DNA from: Nocardia sp. NBC_01329
GTDB lineage: Bacteria; Actinomycetota; Actinomycetes; Mycobacteriales; Mycobacteriaceae
Length of the DNA: 64,000 bases
Reading direction: 5' to 3'
Assembly (NCBI RefSeq): GCF_035956715.1
Contig: NZ_CP108381.1
Location: 2,418,001 to 2,482,000, forward strand
Positions 1 through 8,202 of this stretch are shown here, one piece after another. Position numbers and translations under genes: made by a program. Within the stretch, counting starts at the first letter, position 1, and every line of letters begins with the position of its first letter. The notes under the pieces are model-generated. The model had not been told where the DNA came from. It worked only from the letters and a program-made list of their open reading frames with translations, and did not search any database.

Positions 1-335
1 ACATCGGCCATCTGCGGATCCTCGAGCACATCAGCCGTCAACGGTGTTCCGGGAATACGGCTCATCACCAGGAACGGCGGCTCGTCGACGCGGTCTGTGC
101 CGCTTTCCTCCAGCGGGTCCGGCGTGCGGAAACCGAGGTCGATTCCAGCGAGAATACGTAGAACGGCTGCTCGCCGCGGCAGCCGGGCTGCCGCGGCGTC
201 GGTACGAGGTAGACACACGACCCGATTCGGGCCGATCACCACCAGATGGAACTGCCCCTCGCGAACATCGAACTCCTCCGGTTCGGCATCCGGCAGCAAC
301 CGGCTCAACAGGACCCGATGCGGTCGATGCGCCAT
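1..335 (-). CDS. Phosphotransferase (APH-like) N-terminus, cut by window edge
   Basis: The frame opens at ATG 335 and is still open at base 1, so only about 111 residues are visible. The stretch VMSRIPGTPL near residue 100, after a region rich in D/E and hydrophobic strands, is typical of the hinge of aminoglycoside-phosphotransferase/choline-kinase-like proteins. That family phosphorylates small molecules in the cytoplasm; the catalytic loop lies outside the window, so the substrate and integrity cannot be judged. GGAG abuts the start codon. The IS630 element begins about 80 bp upstream and may have separated the gene from its native promoter. Confidence 0.6.
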   Translation of the reverse strand, partial: MAHRPHRVLLSRLLPDAEPEEFDVREGQFHLVVIGPNRVVCLPRTDAAAARLPRRAAVLRILAGIDLGFRTPDPLEESGTDRVDEPPFLVMSRIPGTPLTADVLEDPQMAD

Positions 336-417
336 CTCCAAGGTACAAACCCCTCTCTCGTTTTGTTCATCTCCGCTAGCTGACCTGCGTGCTGGCCAAA
401 TCTCGCCCCGGCTGCTA

Positions 418-1605
418 GTGCCTCGTCAAGCAACGTTGGGTAGGTAATCCGGGCGCCGGATTGTGGAGTTGACTGCGAACTCTCGTTTGGGTCGGGCGCG
501 CTGGTTGTGCCAGCGGATGTAAGCACCGATCGCGGCGTCCTGTTCGTGGTGGCTTCGGTGGTCGGTGCCGTTCAAAGCGAAGTACCGCAACGCGGCGAAC
601 TCCGATTCGATCCAGTTCAACCAGGACGAATACGTCGGCAAGAACACCAGTTCCACATTGTTCGCTGCGGCCCAGTCCCGAACCTCGGCCCGTTTGTGCG
701 GGGAGAAGTTGTCAGCGATGACGTAGAGCTTCTCGCCGGGCCAACGAGCCCGCAGGGTCTTCAGGAATGCCAGGAACTCGATCCATCGTTTCCGGTCCCG
801 GATCCGGTAGTGAATACGACCGGTGGCCAGGTCCAACGCACCGAGCAGGTGCCGCACCCCGTGGTCGCGATGGTAGGTCGCACGCAACCGTCTGGGTTTG
901 CGGGCGGGAAACCAGCCGCGGCCCGGCCGGGGTTGCAGGTTCAATGGCCCGAACTCGTCGACACAGATCACTCGCCCGTCGGCGGGCGGGTGATCGTAGA
1001 GATCGAGGATCCGGTTCATCTTGGCGGTGAAGTGGGGGTCGGAGCCGGCCTTCCAGGTTTTGGTGGCCTGCCACGACACGCCCTGCTCGCGCAAGATCGT
1101 GCGCAGTGTCTCACGGCTGATGTCAGCGATCTTGCTGGTGACCAGCATGTCCCGCAGTTTCGTCAGGCTCCACGTCGAGAACGGCCGACCGAGGTCGCGG
1201 GGGCAGCACCGGGCGATGCAGGCGATGCGTTCACGCGTCGCCCGATCCACCTTCGGCGGCCTGCCCCCGCTCCATTTTGGGTCCAATGCGTCGAACCCCC
1301 GTTCGTTGAAGTCGTGGATCACTTGCCGCACATATGCTTCCGAGACCTGCATCAACCGTGCTATCGCCGGGACCGGTTGATGCTGCGCCGAGGCCATCAC
1401 CACGATCGCGCGGCGGGTCCTGATCGGTTGCTTGCTCGTCTTGGTGATCTTCTGCAAGCGACGCCCCTCGTCCGGGGTCACCTCCCGCACGAATACTTCC
1501 GGTTTCCGGGCCAACGAAACCACCTCCACCGGCAGCATCACCGTCGGCGGCCAGACGATCAAACCGACACCCGGATTACAGCCGCAACCTATCTGGACGA
1601 GGCAC
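418..1605 (-). mobile_element. IS630-family insertion sequence, apparently complete
   Basis: The element is bounded by perfect 10-bp inverted repeats, GTGCCTCGTC at 418-427 and GACGAGGCAC at 1596-1605. Each end is flanked by TA (416-417 and 1606-1607), the target-site duplication expected of IS630/Tc1-mariner elements. It is 1188 bp long and carries one uninterrupted transposase gene on the minus strand. It sits in what was the divergent intergenic region between the APH-like gene and the broken SDR gene. Removing the element and one TA restores a continuous CTAG site. Confidence 0.9.
426..1538 (-). CDS. IS630-family transposase
   Basis: This DDE transposase would cut and paste the surrounding element. 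The N-terminal third is a helix-turn-helix region (VPAIARLMQVSEAYVRQV). The catalytic core shows the first Asp in VICVDEFGPLN, the second in YVIADNFSPHK and the Glu in SSWLNWIESEF, the IS630 arrangement. The frame is uninterrupted and ends inside the left inverted repeat, so it may still be active. ATG 1538 was chosen over a TTG at 1562; neither has a good ribosome binding site. Confidence 0.9.
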   Translation of the reverse strand: MLPVEVVSLARKPEVFVREVTPDEGRRLQKITKTSKQPIRTRRAIVVMASAQHQPVPAIARLMQVSEAYVRQVIHDFNERGFDALDPKWSGGRPPKVDRATRERIACIARCCPRDLGRPFSTWSLTKLRDMLVTSKIADISRETLRTILREQGVSWQATKTWKAGSDPHFTAKMNRILDLYDHPPADGRVICVDEFGPLNLQPRPGRGWFPARKPRRLRATYHRDHGVRHLLGALDLATGRIHYRIRDRKRWIEFLAFLKTLRARWPGEKLYVIADNFSPHKRAEVRDWAAANNVELVFLPTYSSWLNWIESEFAALRYFALNGTDHRSHHEQDAAIGAYIRWHNQRARPKREFAVNSTIRRPDYLPNVA

Positions 1606-1692
1606 TAGACACCTGTGCGGAGACTTGTCCGTGGGCGCGGTTGGTATCGGCTGGGCGGAACCCGGCAACCGAGCGCAACGGAGGCAACATTT

Positions 1693-2450
1693 ATGAGCAC
1701 AAATCATGCCTTATCGGTCATCATCGGCGGCGCCTCCGGAATCGGCTGGGCGACATCGTCATCATCGCCGACCTCGACGGCGACGCCGCGCAGACCCGTG
1801 CTACCGAACTCGGCCGACCCGCGAGCGGCCACTGCGTACAGGTCACCGACGAGAACAGCATGCGCGCCCTCTTCGACACCGTCACCGCGCAGCACGGCCC
1901 CGTCGACACCGTCGTCGACTGCGCCGGAATATCCCGGCCCGGCACCCTCGCCGACTTGTCCCTTGACGACTGGAAAGCCACCGTCGATGTATGCCTCACC
2001 GGCGCGTTCCTCGCGGTGAAAGAAGCCGCACGCAGCCTGCGCGACAGCGGATCAGTAGTGCTCGTCGCCTCCCTCAACGGCCGCCAGCCCGGAGTCGCGA
2101 TGGGAGCGTACTGCTCGGCCAAAGCCGGGGTGCTCATGCTCACCGAGGTCGCCGCTATGGAACTTGCACCCCGCGGCATCCGAGTCAACGCGGTCAATCC
2201 CGGATTCGTGCACACACCGCTCACCCACGGCGCGACGCTCGTCCCGGGCCTCGTCGAGGAGTACGTCGAGAACACGCCACTCGGACGCGCCGGAACACCC
2301 GCGGACATCGCGCAGACGATCGGATTTCTGACCTCTCCCGCAGCCGACTGGATGACCGGCGCAGCCGTCGACCTCAACGGCGGCGCACACACTAAACGCT
2401 ATCCGGATATCGTGGCGCGTATCGCGGATATGGCGGCCGATGCGTCGTGA
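1693..2450 (+). pseudogene. Short-chain dehydrogenase/reductase, frameshifted by a small deletion
   Basis: ATG 1693 follows a good GGAGG site. The first frame gives the nucleotide-binding start VIIGGASGIGWA and then loses sense near 1752. The second frame resumes at once with DIVIIADLDGDAA and runs to TGA 2450 with the NAG-like CAGIS, the catalytic YCSAKAG and the PG turn. Between GIGWA and DIVIIAD a normal SDR has a helix of roughly ten residues, so an internal deletion not divisible by three removed it and shifted the frame. The remaining protein would lack a working Rossmann fold. It resembles the 3-oxoacyl reductase type of SDR; the substrate is unknown. Confidence 0.75.
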
Positions 2451-2516
2451 GCCGAGCCCTGGAGCAGCCGACCGTTGTCTACACGGAACCGGGCGGGTGA
2501 AACCGCGAAGGGTGCA

Positions 2517-2555
2517 CTGCTGCCCGGCATCACTACCTTGGAGCGGCTGGTCGCG
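2517..2555 (+). pseudogene. Fragment of Tn3-family transposase (DUF4158 region)
   Basis: Translation gives LLPGITTLERLVA, a segment typical of the N-terminal DUF4158 domain of actinobacterial Tn3 TnpA proteins. In that family the next residues resemble VRAAAEKRLW, and that sequence is found at about 5095 on the opposite strand. The two pieces may be halves of one TnpA separated by an inversion. It is only about 13 residues, so the assignment depends on motif recognition. Confidence 0.45.
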
Positions 2556-2610
2556 CTCCGATGCCTCTATCACAAAATCCGCAGCGAGCCCGCGCGCAAC
2601 TGCGCCTGGT

Positions 2611-2650
2611 GCGAGTTCGACCTCCATCGGCCGATGGAGGTCGAACTCGC
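2611..2650. repeat. 40-bp perfect palindrome
   Basis: The arm GCGAGTTCGACCTCCATCGG (2611-2630) is followed directly by its exact reverse complement (2631-2650) with no loop. It is too long and too exact to be chance in this composition. It has no U-tract and no adjacent intact gene end, so a simple terminator is unlikely; a recombination site or a replication/repair product is possible. Confidence 0.85.
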
Positions 2651-2733
2651 TATGCTCCTCCCTGGTTATCTGTGGTTTTTGATAGTGACTCTGGATGCGA
2701 TCGGGAGGTTGGATGGAATCATCACATTCATGT

Positions 2734-2748
2734 TTTGATGCGCATATC
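2734..2748. repeat. Direct repeat copy 1 (TTTGATGCGCATATC)
   Basis: The 15-bp sequence TTTGATGCGCATATC recurs in the same orientation at 11061-11075, in a similarly AT-rich context with CAT two bases upstream in both places. The core ATGCGCAT is itself palindromic. The pair encloses 8.3 kb of mostly accessory and decayed genes. Confidence 0.6.
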
Positions 2749-2993
2749 GTTGTATCCATCTTTAAATTTTGAGCAATGGCTGCTGATTGTGGGAGCTCGG
2801 TCGCTCGGTACTCGGTGACGAACCACTCTTGCCGAACCGGGACAGTCGAGTGAGGTACGGGATCCGGGCTCCCCTACCCCGGGTGTGAGTAGTTGGGGTG
2901 CAGGAAGGGGTCCCGGTAGCACTGACGAAGTTTTGGTCGAATATAGCCGTGAACTGCTCTGACCCGGTTTATCCGGCTCGGATGTGGGGGTGG

Positions 2994-3341
2994 TCAGTGT
3001 CGAGGTCTCATCAGTGGTCCGGCCGCTGGCACTCTCAAAGCTCGACCTGCCTCGCCACCCCAGTCGACCGCGTTGGCGACGAGGACGTCGATATCGCCCC
3101 AGCGCTCGGTGACCGCTCCCACCGCCGCGGTTGCGGCATCGGCGAGCCGCAACGGGACAACCATCGCCTCTCCGCCGGCTGCCTCGACCGACGAGGCCGT
3201 CGTCTCCGCGCCCGCGCGGTCGGTGTTGTAAGTGATCGCCAGCCGGGCTTGCTCGGCCCCGAATGCGCGAGCCGTCGCAGCGCCGATGCCTTTGGAGGCT
3301 CCGGTCACCAGAACCACACGCCCCTTCATTCCCGTATCCAT
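2994..3341 (-). pseudogene. SDR oxidoreductase, 3' truncated
   Basis: The protein begins MDTGMKGRVVLVTGASKGIG, a complete SDR cofactor-binding start, and continues to DIDVLVANAVDWGG, the segment equivalent to the NNAG motif. After that the sequence loses family resemblance and stops at 115 residues. SDRs are about 245 residues long and the catalytic Tyr/Lys would lie in the missing half. It is the second broken SDR within 2 kb and unrelated in detail to the one at 1693. Confidence 0.75.
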
Positions 3342-3408
3342 GTTTCTCCGATTCCCGTTGTTGCAGGCTTGCGCGCGCCCGCTTGGAGGTTGTTGCAGGA
3401 GTAGTTGC

Positions 3409-4077
3409 TCAGCTCGACGGTTGCAGCCGTCGGCCGATCGAGGTGGCGAGTGCAGTGGCGGCTTTCAACGCGGCGGCTCGTGATGCCTGGTGAGCGTCCT
3501 TGAACTCGGCCAGGAACGGGACGTGCAGTGCGTTGGTCAGTTCCGTATGGATGAAATGCAGATCCGCGAGCCCGAGTGTCTCGAAATAGGCCCGCAGGTA
3601 GGGCTCCTGGTAGTCGTGGGCTGCACGTGGTGTTCCCGGCGCGTACGAGCCGCCCCTGGCGGTGACCACGACGGCAGTCCGCCCGGCCAGCGGCAGCCAG
3701 GGAAAGGAGATCTGGTCGATCCACGCCTTGAGCGTCGAGGGGAGTGAGAAGTTGTACATCGGGCTCGCAACCAGCAGCACATCGGCCGCCAGCAGTTCCT
3801 CGATCAGCGGCCGGCTCACCGCCCAACTTCTCTCCTGTGCTGGGGATCGCACCGCACTGGACATGTCGGCCAGCTTCCGGATCCCTGTTGCGGATGCCTG
3901 GATCGCGATCTCGGTGCGAGCCTCGTCGACCGGCGGCACGGGATCGGCACCCAGATCCCGGTAGGTGTAGTCACCGCCGGGATGTCCGGTGCGCCACTCG
4001 GCGGCGAACACTGCCGAGACTTCGCGGGAGAAGGATTTCCTTCTGGGACTGGTATCAATGTGCAGCAGATGCGCCAC
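3409..4077 (-). CDS. azoR: FMN-dependent NADH-azoreductase (AzoR-like)
   Basis: The 222-residue protein has the flavodoxin-like fold of AzoR quinone/azo reductases. It opens with LLHIDTSPR, the FMN phosphate-binding strand and loop, and has SPMYNFSLPSTLKAWID near residue 100 and TARGGSY near 145, both typical FMN-contact motifs. These cytoplasmic enzymes reduce quinones and azo compounds with NADH. GTG 4077 was chosen because GGAG lies 5 nt upstream and the family motif starts immediately. It diverges from the MarR gene across a 60-bp region of tandem repeats, so MarR control is likely. Confidence 0.88.
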   Translation of the reverse strand: MAHLLHIDTSPRRKSFSREVSAVFAAEWRTGHPGGDYTYRDLGADPVPPVDEARTEIAIQASATGIRKLADMSSAVRSPAQERSWAVSRPLIEELLAADVLLVASPMYNFSLPSTLKAWIDQISFPWLPLAGRTAVVVTARGGSYAPGTPRAAHDYQEPYLRAYFETLGLADLHFIHTELTNALHVPFLAEFKDAHQASRAAALKAATALATSIGRRLQPSS

Positions 4078-4096
4078 GGTGTCTCCGTTCGAATTA

Positions 4097-4141
4097 CATA
4101 GCCGGCCATATAATAGCCGACTGTACAATAGCCGACTATGG
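4097..4141. promoter_or_regulatory. Tandem 15-bp operator repeats with -10 box, azoR/marR region
   Basis: Three copies of an ATAGCCGAC-type unit start at 4097, 4112 and 4127, exactly 15 bp apart; the second and third share AATAGCCGACT. Each unit approximates the dyad ATAGyCGrCTAT. A perfect TATAAT at 4109-4114 is embedded and points toward marR. The repeats cover the presumed start sites of both divergent genes, so MarR binding here would shut both off. Confidence 0.65.
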
Positions 4142-4584
4142 AACTGCCTTCTCGATCAGGCCGCGACACCGCTCGCGACGTCGGCCCCATTGGCTACGCT
4201 CTCGCTCTCGCCGCGCGCGCACACCGGGCCGATCTGACGCAGCGGCTCGCCCGGCTCGGGCTGCACCCCGGCCAAGAGCTCATCGTGGTCGACCTCCACG
4301 AGAACCCAGGATCGACGCAGGCAGAGCTGGTGGAGCGCATGGGTATCGAGCAGCCCACGATCGCCAAGACCATCAGCCGCATGGAGCGTTCCGGCTTCGT
4401 GAAGCGGACCCACGACGACTCCGACCGGCGGGTGATTCGACTGCGTCTGTCCGCGCAGGGACACCAGGCGGTCGAGCCGGTGCGGGTCGCGTGGCGCGAC
4501 GCCGAAACCGTGGTCACCAACGGGCTCAACGGGGCCGAACGCCGCCAACTTGTGAGTCTGCTGCGAAGGATCGGTGAACTGTGA
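4138..4584 (+). CDS. MarR-family transcriptional regulator
   Basis: The 148-residue protein has the MarR winged helix: QAELVERMGIEQPTIAKTISRME is the recognition region and DDSDRRVIRLRLSAQG the wing. Such repressors usually sense phenolics, quinones or oxidants. The gene is divergent from the azoreductase gene and probably controls it. No ribosome binding site precedes ATG 4138 and a TATAAT lies 23 bp upstream, so the mRNA probably has a very short leader. Confidence 0.9.
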   Translation: MELPSRSGRDTARDVGPIGYALALAARAHRADLTQRLARLGLHPGQELIVVDLHENPGSTQAELVERMGIEQPTIAKTISRMERSGFVKRTHDDSDRRVIRLRLSAQGHQAVEPVRVAWRDAETVVTNGLNGAERRQLVSLLRRIGEL

Positions 4585-4713
4585 TTGCCGGACCAGGTGG
4601 TTAGAACAGGGTGTCGCGGACCCGCAACGGCCGGTAGCCGGGGGTAGGGGCGATCCGGTGGTAGGTAGCTGGCTCGGTGAGCGGTGTTGTGCTGTGGGTG
4701 ATTTCATGTCGCA

Positions 4714-4848
4714 GTGATCGACAAGGACGGCTATGGCCGGTTCCGGGCGTTGTCTCGGGAGGATCTGGAGCGCTACTGCTATCTGGACGACGAGGACCGC
4801 AAGCTGATCGCTGCTCGGCGGCGAGCTGATACCCGATTGGGCTTTGCC
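4714..4848 (+). pseudogene. Tn3-family transposase N-terminal fragment
   Basis: The translated piece contains LSREDLERYCYLDDEDRK followed by a basic stretch and RLGFA, the characteristic opening of Tn3 TnpA DUF4158. The similarity ends abruptly at about 4848, where an oppositely oriented TnpA piece begins. Only about 45 of roughly 980 residues remain. Confidence 0.65.
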
Positions 4849-5098
4849 CCGGCGGCACCGTGCCCATGTCCACTGGGCAGATCCCGACCGCCTGAATGCC
4901 CTCCAATCGGCGCAGGGCCTTGACCGTCCCTTTCCACGACGGCCGGAACACGCCCTTGCGCAAACGCTCCAACTCGCTGATCTGATGTTTGGCGTCGTCC
5001 GGGCTCTCCAGCAGGCGCACCAGCGCCAACGCCGTTCCAGGCCCGACCCGCGCGGTGAACTGCGCCCACAGTCGCTTCTCCGCCGCAGCCCGAACGAG
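4844..5098 (-). pseudogene. Tn3-family transposase internal fragment, reversed
   Basis: Minus-strand translation gives VRAAAEKRLWAQF, then a helical stretch and GTVKALRRLEGIQAVG, which match the later part of the DUF4158 domain where a TTLERLVA motif is normally followed by VRAAA. The missing TTLERLVA piece is found at 2517-2555 on the plus strand. It abuts the plus-strand fragment at 4714, so at least one inversion has occurred. Confidence 0.6.
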
Positions 5099-5128
5099 GT
5101 AGGCGGACCCCAGCAAGATCGTTCTCAC

Positions 5129-5552
5129 CGGGATTTCCCGTACCTCAACTACTCACACCCCTACCCCACCACCCGCCGGGCCTCCATAGAGTTCTCGCTC
5201 CGCCATCAGGTACCGCAGTGGCGGAAGCCGATAGTGTGTAGCGTCGCGCCTCGTCTCCCCCGAGGTCGGATCTGTGGGGGTCGAGACGGTGCTCTATCGA
5301 GGCCCGGCTCCCCCTTGAGCCATCGCGAACCTGCGCAGTGTGGTCGATCCTGTCGAGCGCGCGAACCGACAGTTGGTCGAAGTGCCGGACTTCTCAACTG
5401 AGCCCTTGGGGGTCGCCGCAGTATTCGCCGAAAATCGGGCGGATATGGCATAGCTCCTGGTGGGTGAGTTTGCGGTTGGCCTGCGGCGCACGATGTTTGG
5501 TGGTTGGCCTAGCGACCGATGAGGTTGGTCGGCGTGCTGGAGGCTGGGGTTC
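5129..5552. other. Stretch without a recognisable gene
   Basis: Short frames exist on both strands but none shows a domain, a ribosome binding site or composition convincing enough to call. It lies between two transposase remnants and is probably eroded transposon or flanking DNA. Confidence 0.4.
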
Positions 5553-6340
5553 GTGGCGACACGGGTGTTCGCGGATGAGGAACTGGAGCGTCTGCGAGGG
5601 TTCCCGGAGATCAGTCGCGACGAATTGTTTCGGTTCTTAGCGCTCACCCCTGCTGACGTGGCGTTCGTCGACCCCGGCCGCGGTCGTGGACCGGCGGACC
5701 GGCTGGGACTTGCTCTCGTGCTGTGCACGTTGCCGCGGCTCGGCTTTGTGCCCGACAGGTTGACCTCAGCGCCTTCCGTGGCGGTGGTTCGGTTGGATGA
5801 AAAGTTGAATGTCGATGCGGCAGAGCTTCGTTCGTATGGCAAGCGAGCCAAGACCAGAACCGAGCACGTGCGCCTGGTGGCGCAGTATCTGAGCTGGCGG
5901 TCGGCCGGGACGATAGAGCTGAAGGAGCTCGACGAGTTGTTGCTGGCGCGGGCGCGGGCGCATGATCCGCCAACACTGCTGTTCCGGCTGGTGTGTGAGT
6001 ATCTGATCTCGGCGCTTGTGATCCGGCCGGACCCGGTGACAGTCGTGGAGCGTGTTGCTCACGCCCGCCCGCAGGCCCAGGAGCAGACCTACGATCGGCT
6101 GGCGCACCAGCTGACAGCCGAGCGGTGCGCCGAATTGGATGCGCTGCTGGTCACCGACCCTCGATCGGAACCTCCCGGTTGAAGTGGCTCTCGACCGGGC
6201 CGGTGGAAGCCTCGGCGTCGGCGGTGAAAGCCGAGGTCGAGAAGCTGGGGTTCCTGCGGCGATTGAGTGCGGATGAGCTGGATATGTCGGTGCTGCCCGC
6301 CGAGCGGCGGCGGTTCCTGGCCACGATGGGCCGCCGCCGC
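5553..6340 (+). pseudogene. Second Tn3-family transposase remnant, frameshifted
   Basis: GTG 5553 opens a frame with FADEELERLRGFPEISRDEL and LFRFLALTPADVAFV, then GPADRLGLALVLCTLPRLGF, a clear DUF4158 N-terminus. After about 205 residues the frame ends, but a second frame continues with WLSTGPVEAS and ELDMSVLPAERRRFLATMG, also TnpA-like, to about 6340. A frameshift near 6165 and loss of the catalytic two thirds make it inactive. It is a different copy from the fragments at 4714 and 4844. Confidence 0.75.
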
Positions 6341-6405
6341 GTGCTCGGCAACCGGGTCCAGCTCGCGTCGCGTTCGGGATTGCGCGGTACTGGCAAGCTG
6401 TGGGG

Positions 6406-6687
6406 CTGAGCTCGCCGGAGTTGGTCAGCGACGATGGTGACCAAAGCTCTTGGCGCGGCGAAGGTTTCCTCGGCGGTGATGCCTTGGCCGCCGATCGCTG
6501 CCCAGGCGAAGTCGCCGAGCACGATGCTTTCCTCGCGGCGCCGCTCATCGAGGGGAAGCAGTTCGGTCAACACCGCGCGGAAGGCTTCACGGGGTGTGGC
6601 CTCTGCGCCGAGTGCGGTCCATCGTTGCGCGGATCGAGGGAATTCGGCATCGAATTTCGGGTCGTTGACCTGACCGTTCAAGGACAT
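6406..6687 (-). pseudogene. TetR-family regulator, C-terminal domain remnant
   Basis: The stretch TPREAFRAVLTELLPLDERR, followed by an alanine-rich helix and VTIVADQLRRAQ, resembles the ligand-binding end of BetI/TetR_C_6-type regulators. No helix-turn-helix precedes it and the 3' side runs into the transposase remnant. The call rests on general pattern only. Confidence 0.4.
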
Positions 6688-6882
6688 CGCTTCAGCGCTC
6701 ACCAGCCGGCAGAACACCCGTGGGGACGCAAACATTACTCTGCCGTGTTCGGCTTCTTCTCGCGGTTCATCTCACCGGTGCGGAGGCAGGAACAGCGTCG
6801 AAGACGATGTCTGTCCTGTCGGTAACCTTGCACCCAGGCGGCACTGTGACAGGAAGTCCACCAGGCAAGGAGCGTGAGCTCT

Positions 6883-8124
6883 TCACGCAGTTGTAGTCGA
6901 ACGAGCCGGTTCAGGCGTCGTGTCGTGTTTGAGTGCACGGCCGGGAAACCCGTGTCGACGTGCGCCGATGACGATCGCGAGGGTCGGGATCACGAGCGCG
7001 AGGGTGATCCAGCTCAAGGAGGGGGTTCCCAGCGCGCTGAGGGCGATGCCGCCGATGATCCCGCCCGCGGCGATCCCGATGTTCCAGCACGTTGTGAGGA
7101 GTGCTTGTGCTACGTCGCCCGCAGTACCTGCGGCATCAGCGATCGCGGTCTGCAGCAGAGTTGAGGTACCGCCGAATGCGAGTCCCCACAGTGCCGCGCT
7201 GGCATACACGAGAGCCGGGATGCCAGAGAATACGCTCAGAGCAAAGGCAGCCGCGGCCAGGAGCGCGCAGGCCAGGATCATGAGCGTGCGCAGGTGCCGA
7301 TCGATGAGGACGCCGGTGATCCAGATGCTCAGCAGCGAGACCAGACCGAAGGTGAGTAGTACCGAATCGACCTCGCCCGTCATGCCGAGCGGGGCGAGGA
7401 ATGGCGCAATGTAGGTGAAGAGGATGTTGTGTGCGAACACGAACGTCAACGTCACGACGAGGATCGGAGCGACGCCCGGCAGGCGGAACGTGCTGGCCAG
7501 CGGGAGCCGGGCGTCTGCGTGCTGGCCGGGGAAGTTCGGAACGGCTGCGATGACCCACACGATCAGCGCGAGTGTCGCCACTGTGATGATCCCGAAAGCG
7601 AATCGCCACTCGACGACTTTCGCCAGGAACGCTGCCGCAGGAACTCCGACGGAGAGCGCAACGGTCCCGCCGGCCATCGCGATGGCCATAGCCTTGCCGC
7701 GTTGGTGCGGGGGAACCATCCGCCTCGCGTACCCCGCCAGAAGCGCCCAGAGCAGGCCGCCGACGATCCCGCCGAGGAATCGGGCCGCGAGTGTGAAGGA
7801 GAAGTTGTCGGAAAGTGCTGTGACCGTGTTGGCGACAGCGAACCCTGAGATCGCGAACAGCAGCAGGTGCTTGCGCTGCCAGCCGATCGTGGCTCTTGTG
7901 AGCGGAACTGCTCCGAGAATTGCCCCGATCGCGAAGATGGTGATGCTCTGCCCCGCAGCGGCCTCACTCACTCCCAGGTCGCGACTCATCTGTGGCAGCA
8001 TCCCGGCGGGCATGGTCTCCGTCAGGAGGGTGATGAACCCTGTGGCAGCCAGGGCCAGCAGGCCCGCGAATGGGAACCGGGTGTCAGCCGGAGAAGGTGG
8101 TGGTGAGGTGTCTGTTCGTGTCAT
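6883..8124 (-). CDS. MFS drug-efflux-type transporter
   Basis: The protein has about twelve hydrophobic helices and the arrangement of DHA1-family exporters of the AraJ/PbuE type. TETMPAGMLPQMS in the first helix/loop and the motif-A-like GYARRMVPPHQRGKAMA are visible; the short tail is hydrophilic. It would export small molecules by proton antiport. ATG 8124 is preferred because the MerR-like promoter would start transcription near it; ATG 8148 in frame is the alternative. It is divergent from a MerR-family gene. Confidence 0.85.
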   Translation of the reverse strand: MTRTDTSPPPSPADTRFPFAGLLALAATGFITLLTETMPAGMLPQMSRDLGVSEAAAGQSITIFAIGAILGAVPLTRATIGWQRKHLLLFAISGFAVANTVTALSDNFSFTLAARFLGGIVGGLLWALLAGYARRMVPPHQRGKAMAIAMAGGTVALSVGVPAAAFLAKVVEWRFAFGIITVATLALIVWVIAAVPNFPGQHADARLPLASTFRLPGVAPILVVTLTFVFAHNILFTYIAPFLAPLGMTGEVDSVLLTFGLVSLLSIWITGVLIDRHLRTLMILACALLAAAAFALSVFSGIPALVYASAALWGLAFGGTSTLLQTAIADAAGTAGDVAQALLTTCWNIGIAAGGIIGGIALSALGTPSLSWITLALVIPTLAIVIGARRHGFPGRALKHDTTPEPARSTTTA

Positions 8125-8143
8125 ATCCTTATCATCGATGTCT

Positions 8144-8163
8144 GACATTAATGTGAGGGTCAA
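8144..8163. promoter_or_regulatory. MerR-type operator/promoter between MFS and merR genes
   Basis: A dyad with ends TGAC and GTCA spans 20 bp and contains the palindrome ACATTAATGT. On the minus strand a TTGACC element (8158-8163) lies at its upstream edge, so the dyad would fill a long -35/-10 spacer, as MerR activators require. Inferred target: the MFS gene. Confidence 0.5.
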
Positions 8164-8202
8164 GTTCGGCTGTATCGCGGCCCGGACGCGAGGGGTGTAG
8201 TG

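Larger units (their letters stand above)
2451..2993. other. Non-coding, rearranged stretch
   Basis: No intact gene is visible. It contains a Tn3-type transposase fragment (2517-2555), a 40-bp palindrome (2611-2650) and one copy of a 15-bp repeat (2734-2748). The part from 2650 to 2790 is notably more AT-rich than the surroundings, which suits a junction or island boundary. Confidence 0.5.

Noticed and set aside
507..2450. A 647-codon plus-strand frame spanning the IS630 element and the SDR gene
   Set aside because: Its first 400 codons are the antisense of the transposase gene and only the end is the second frame of the broken SDR; no single protein exists.
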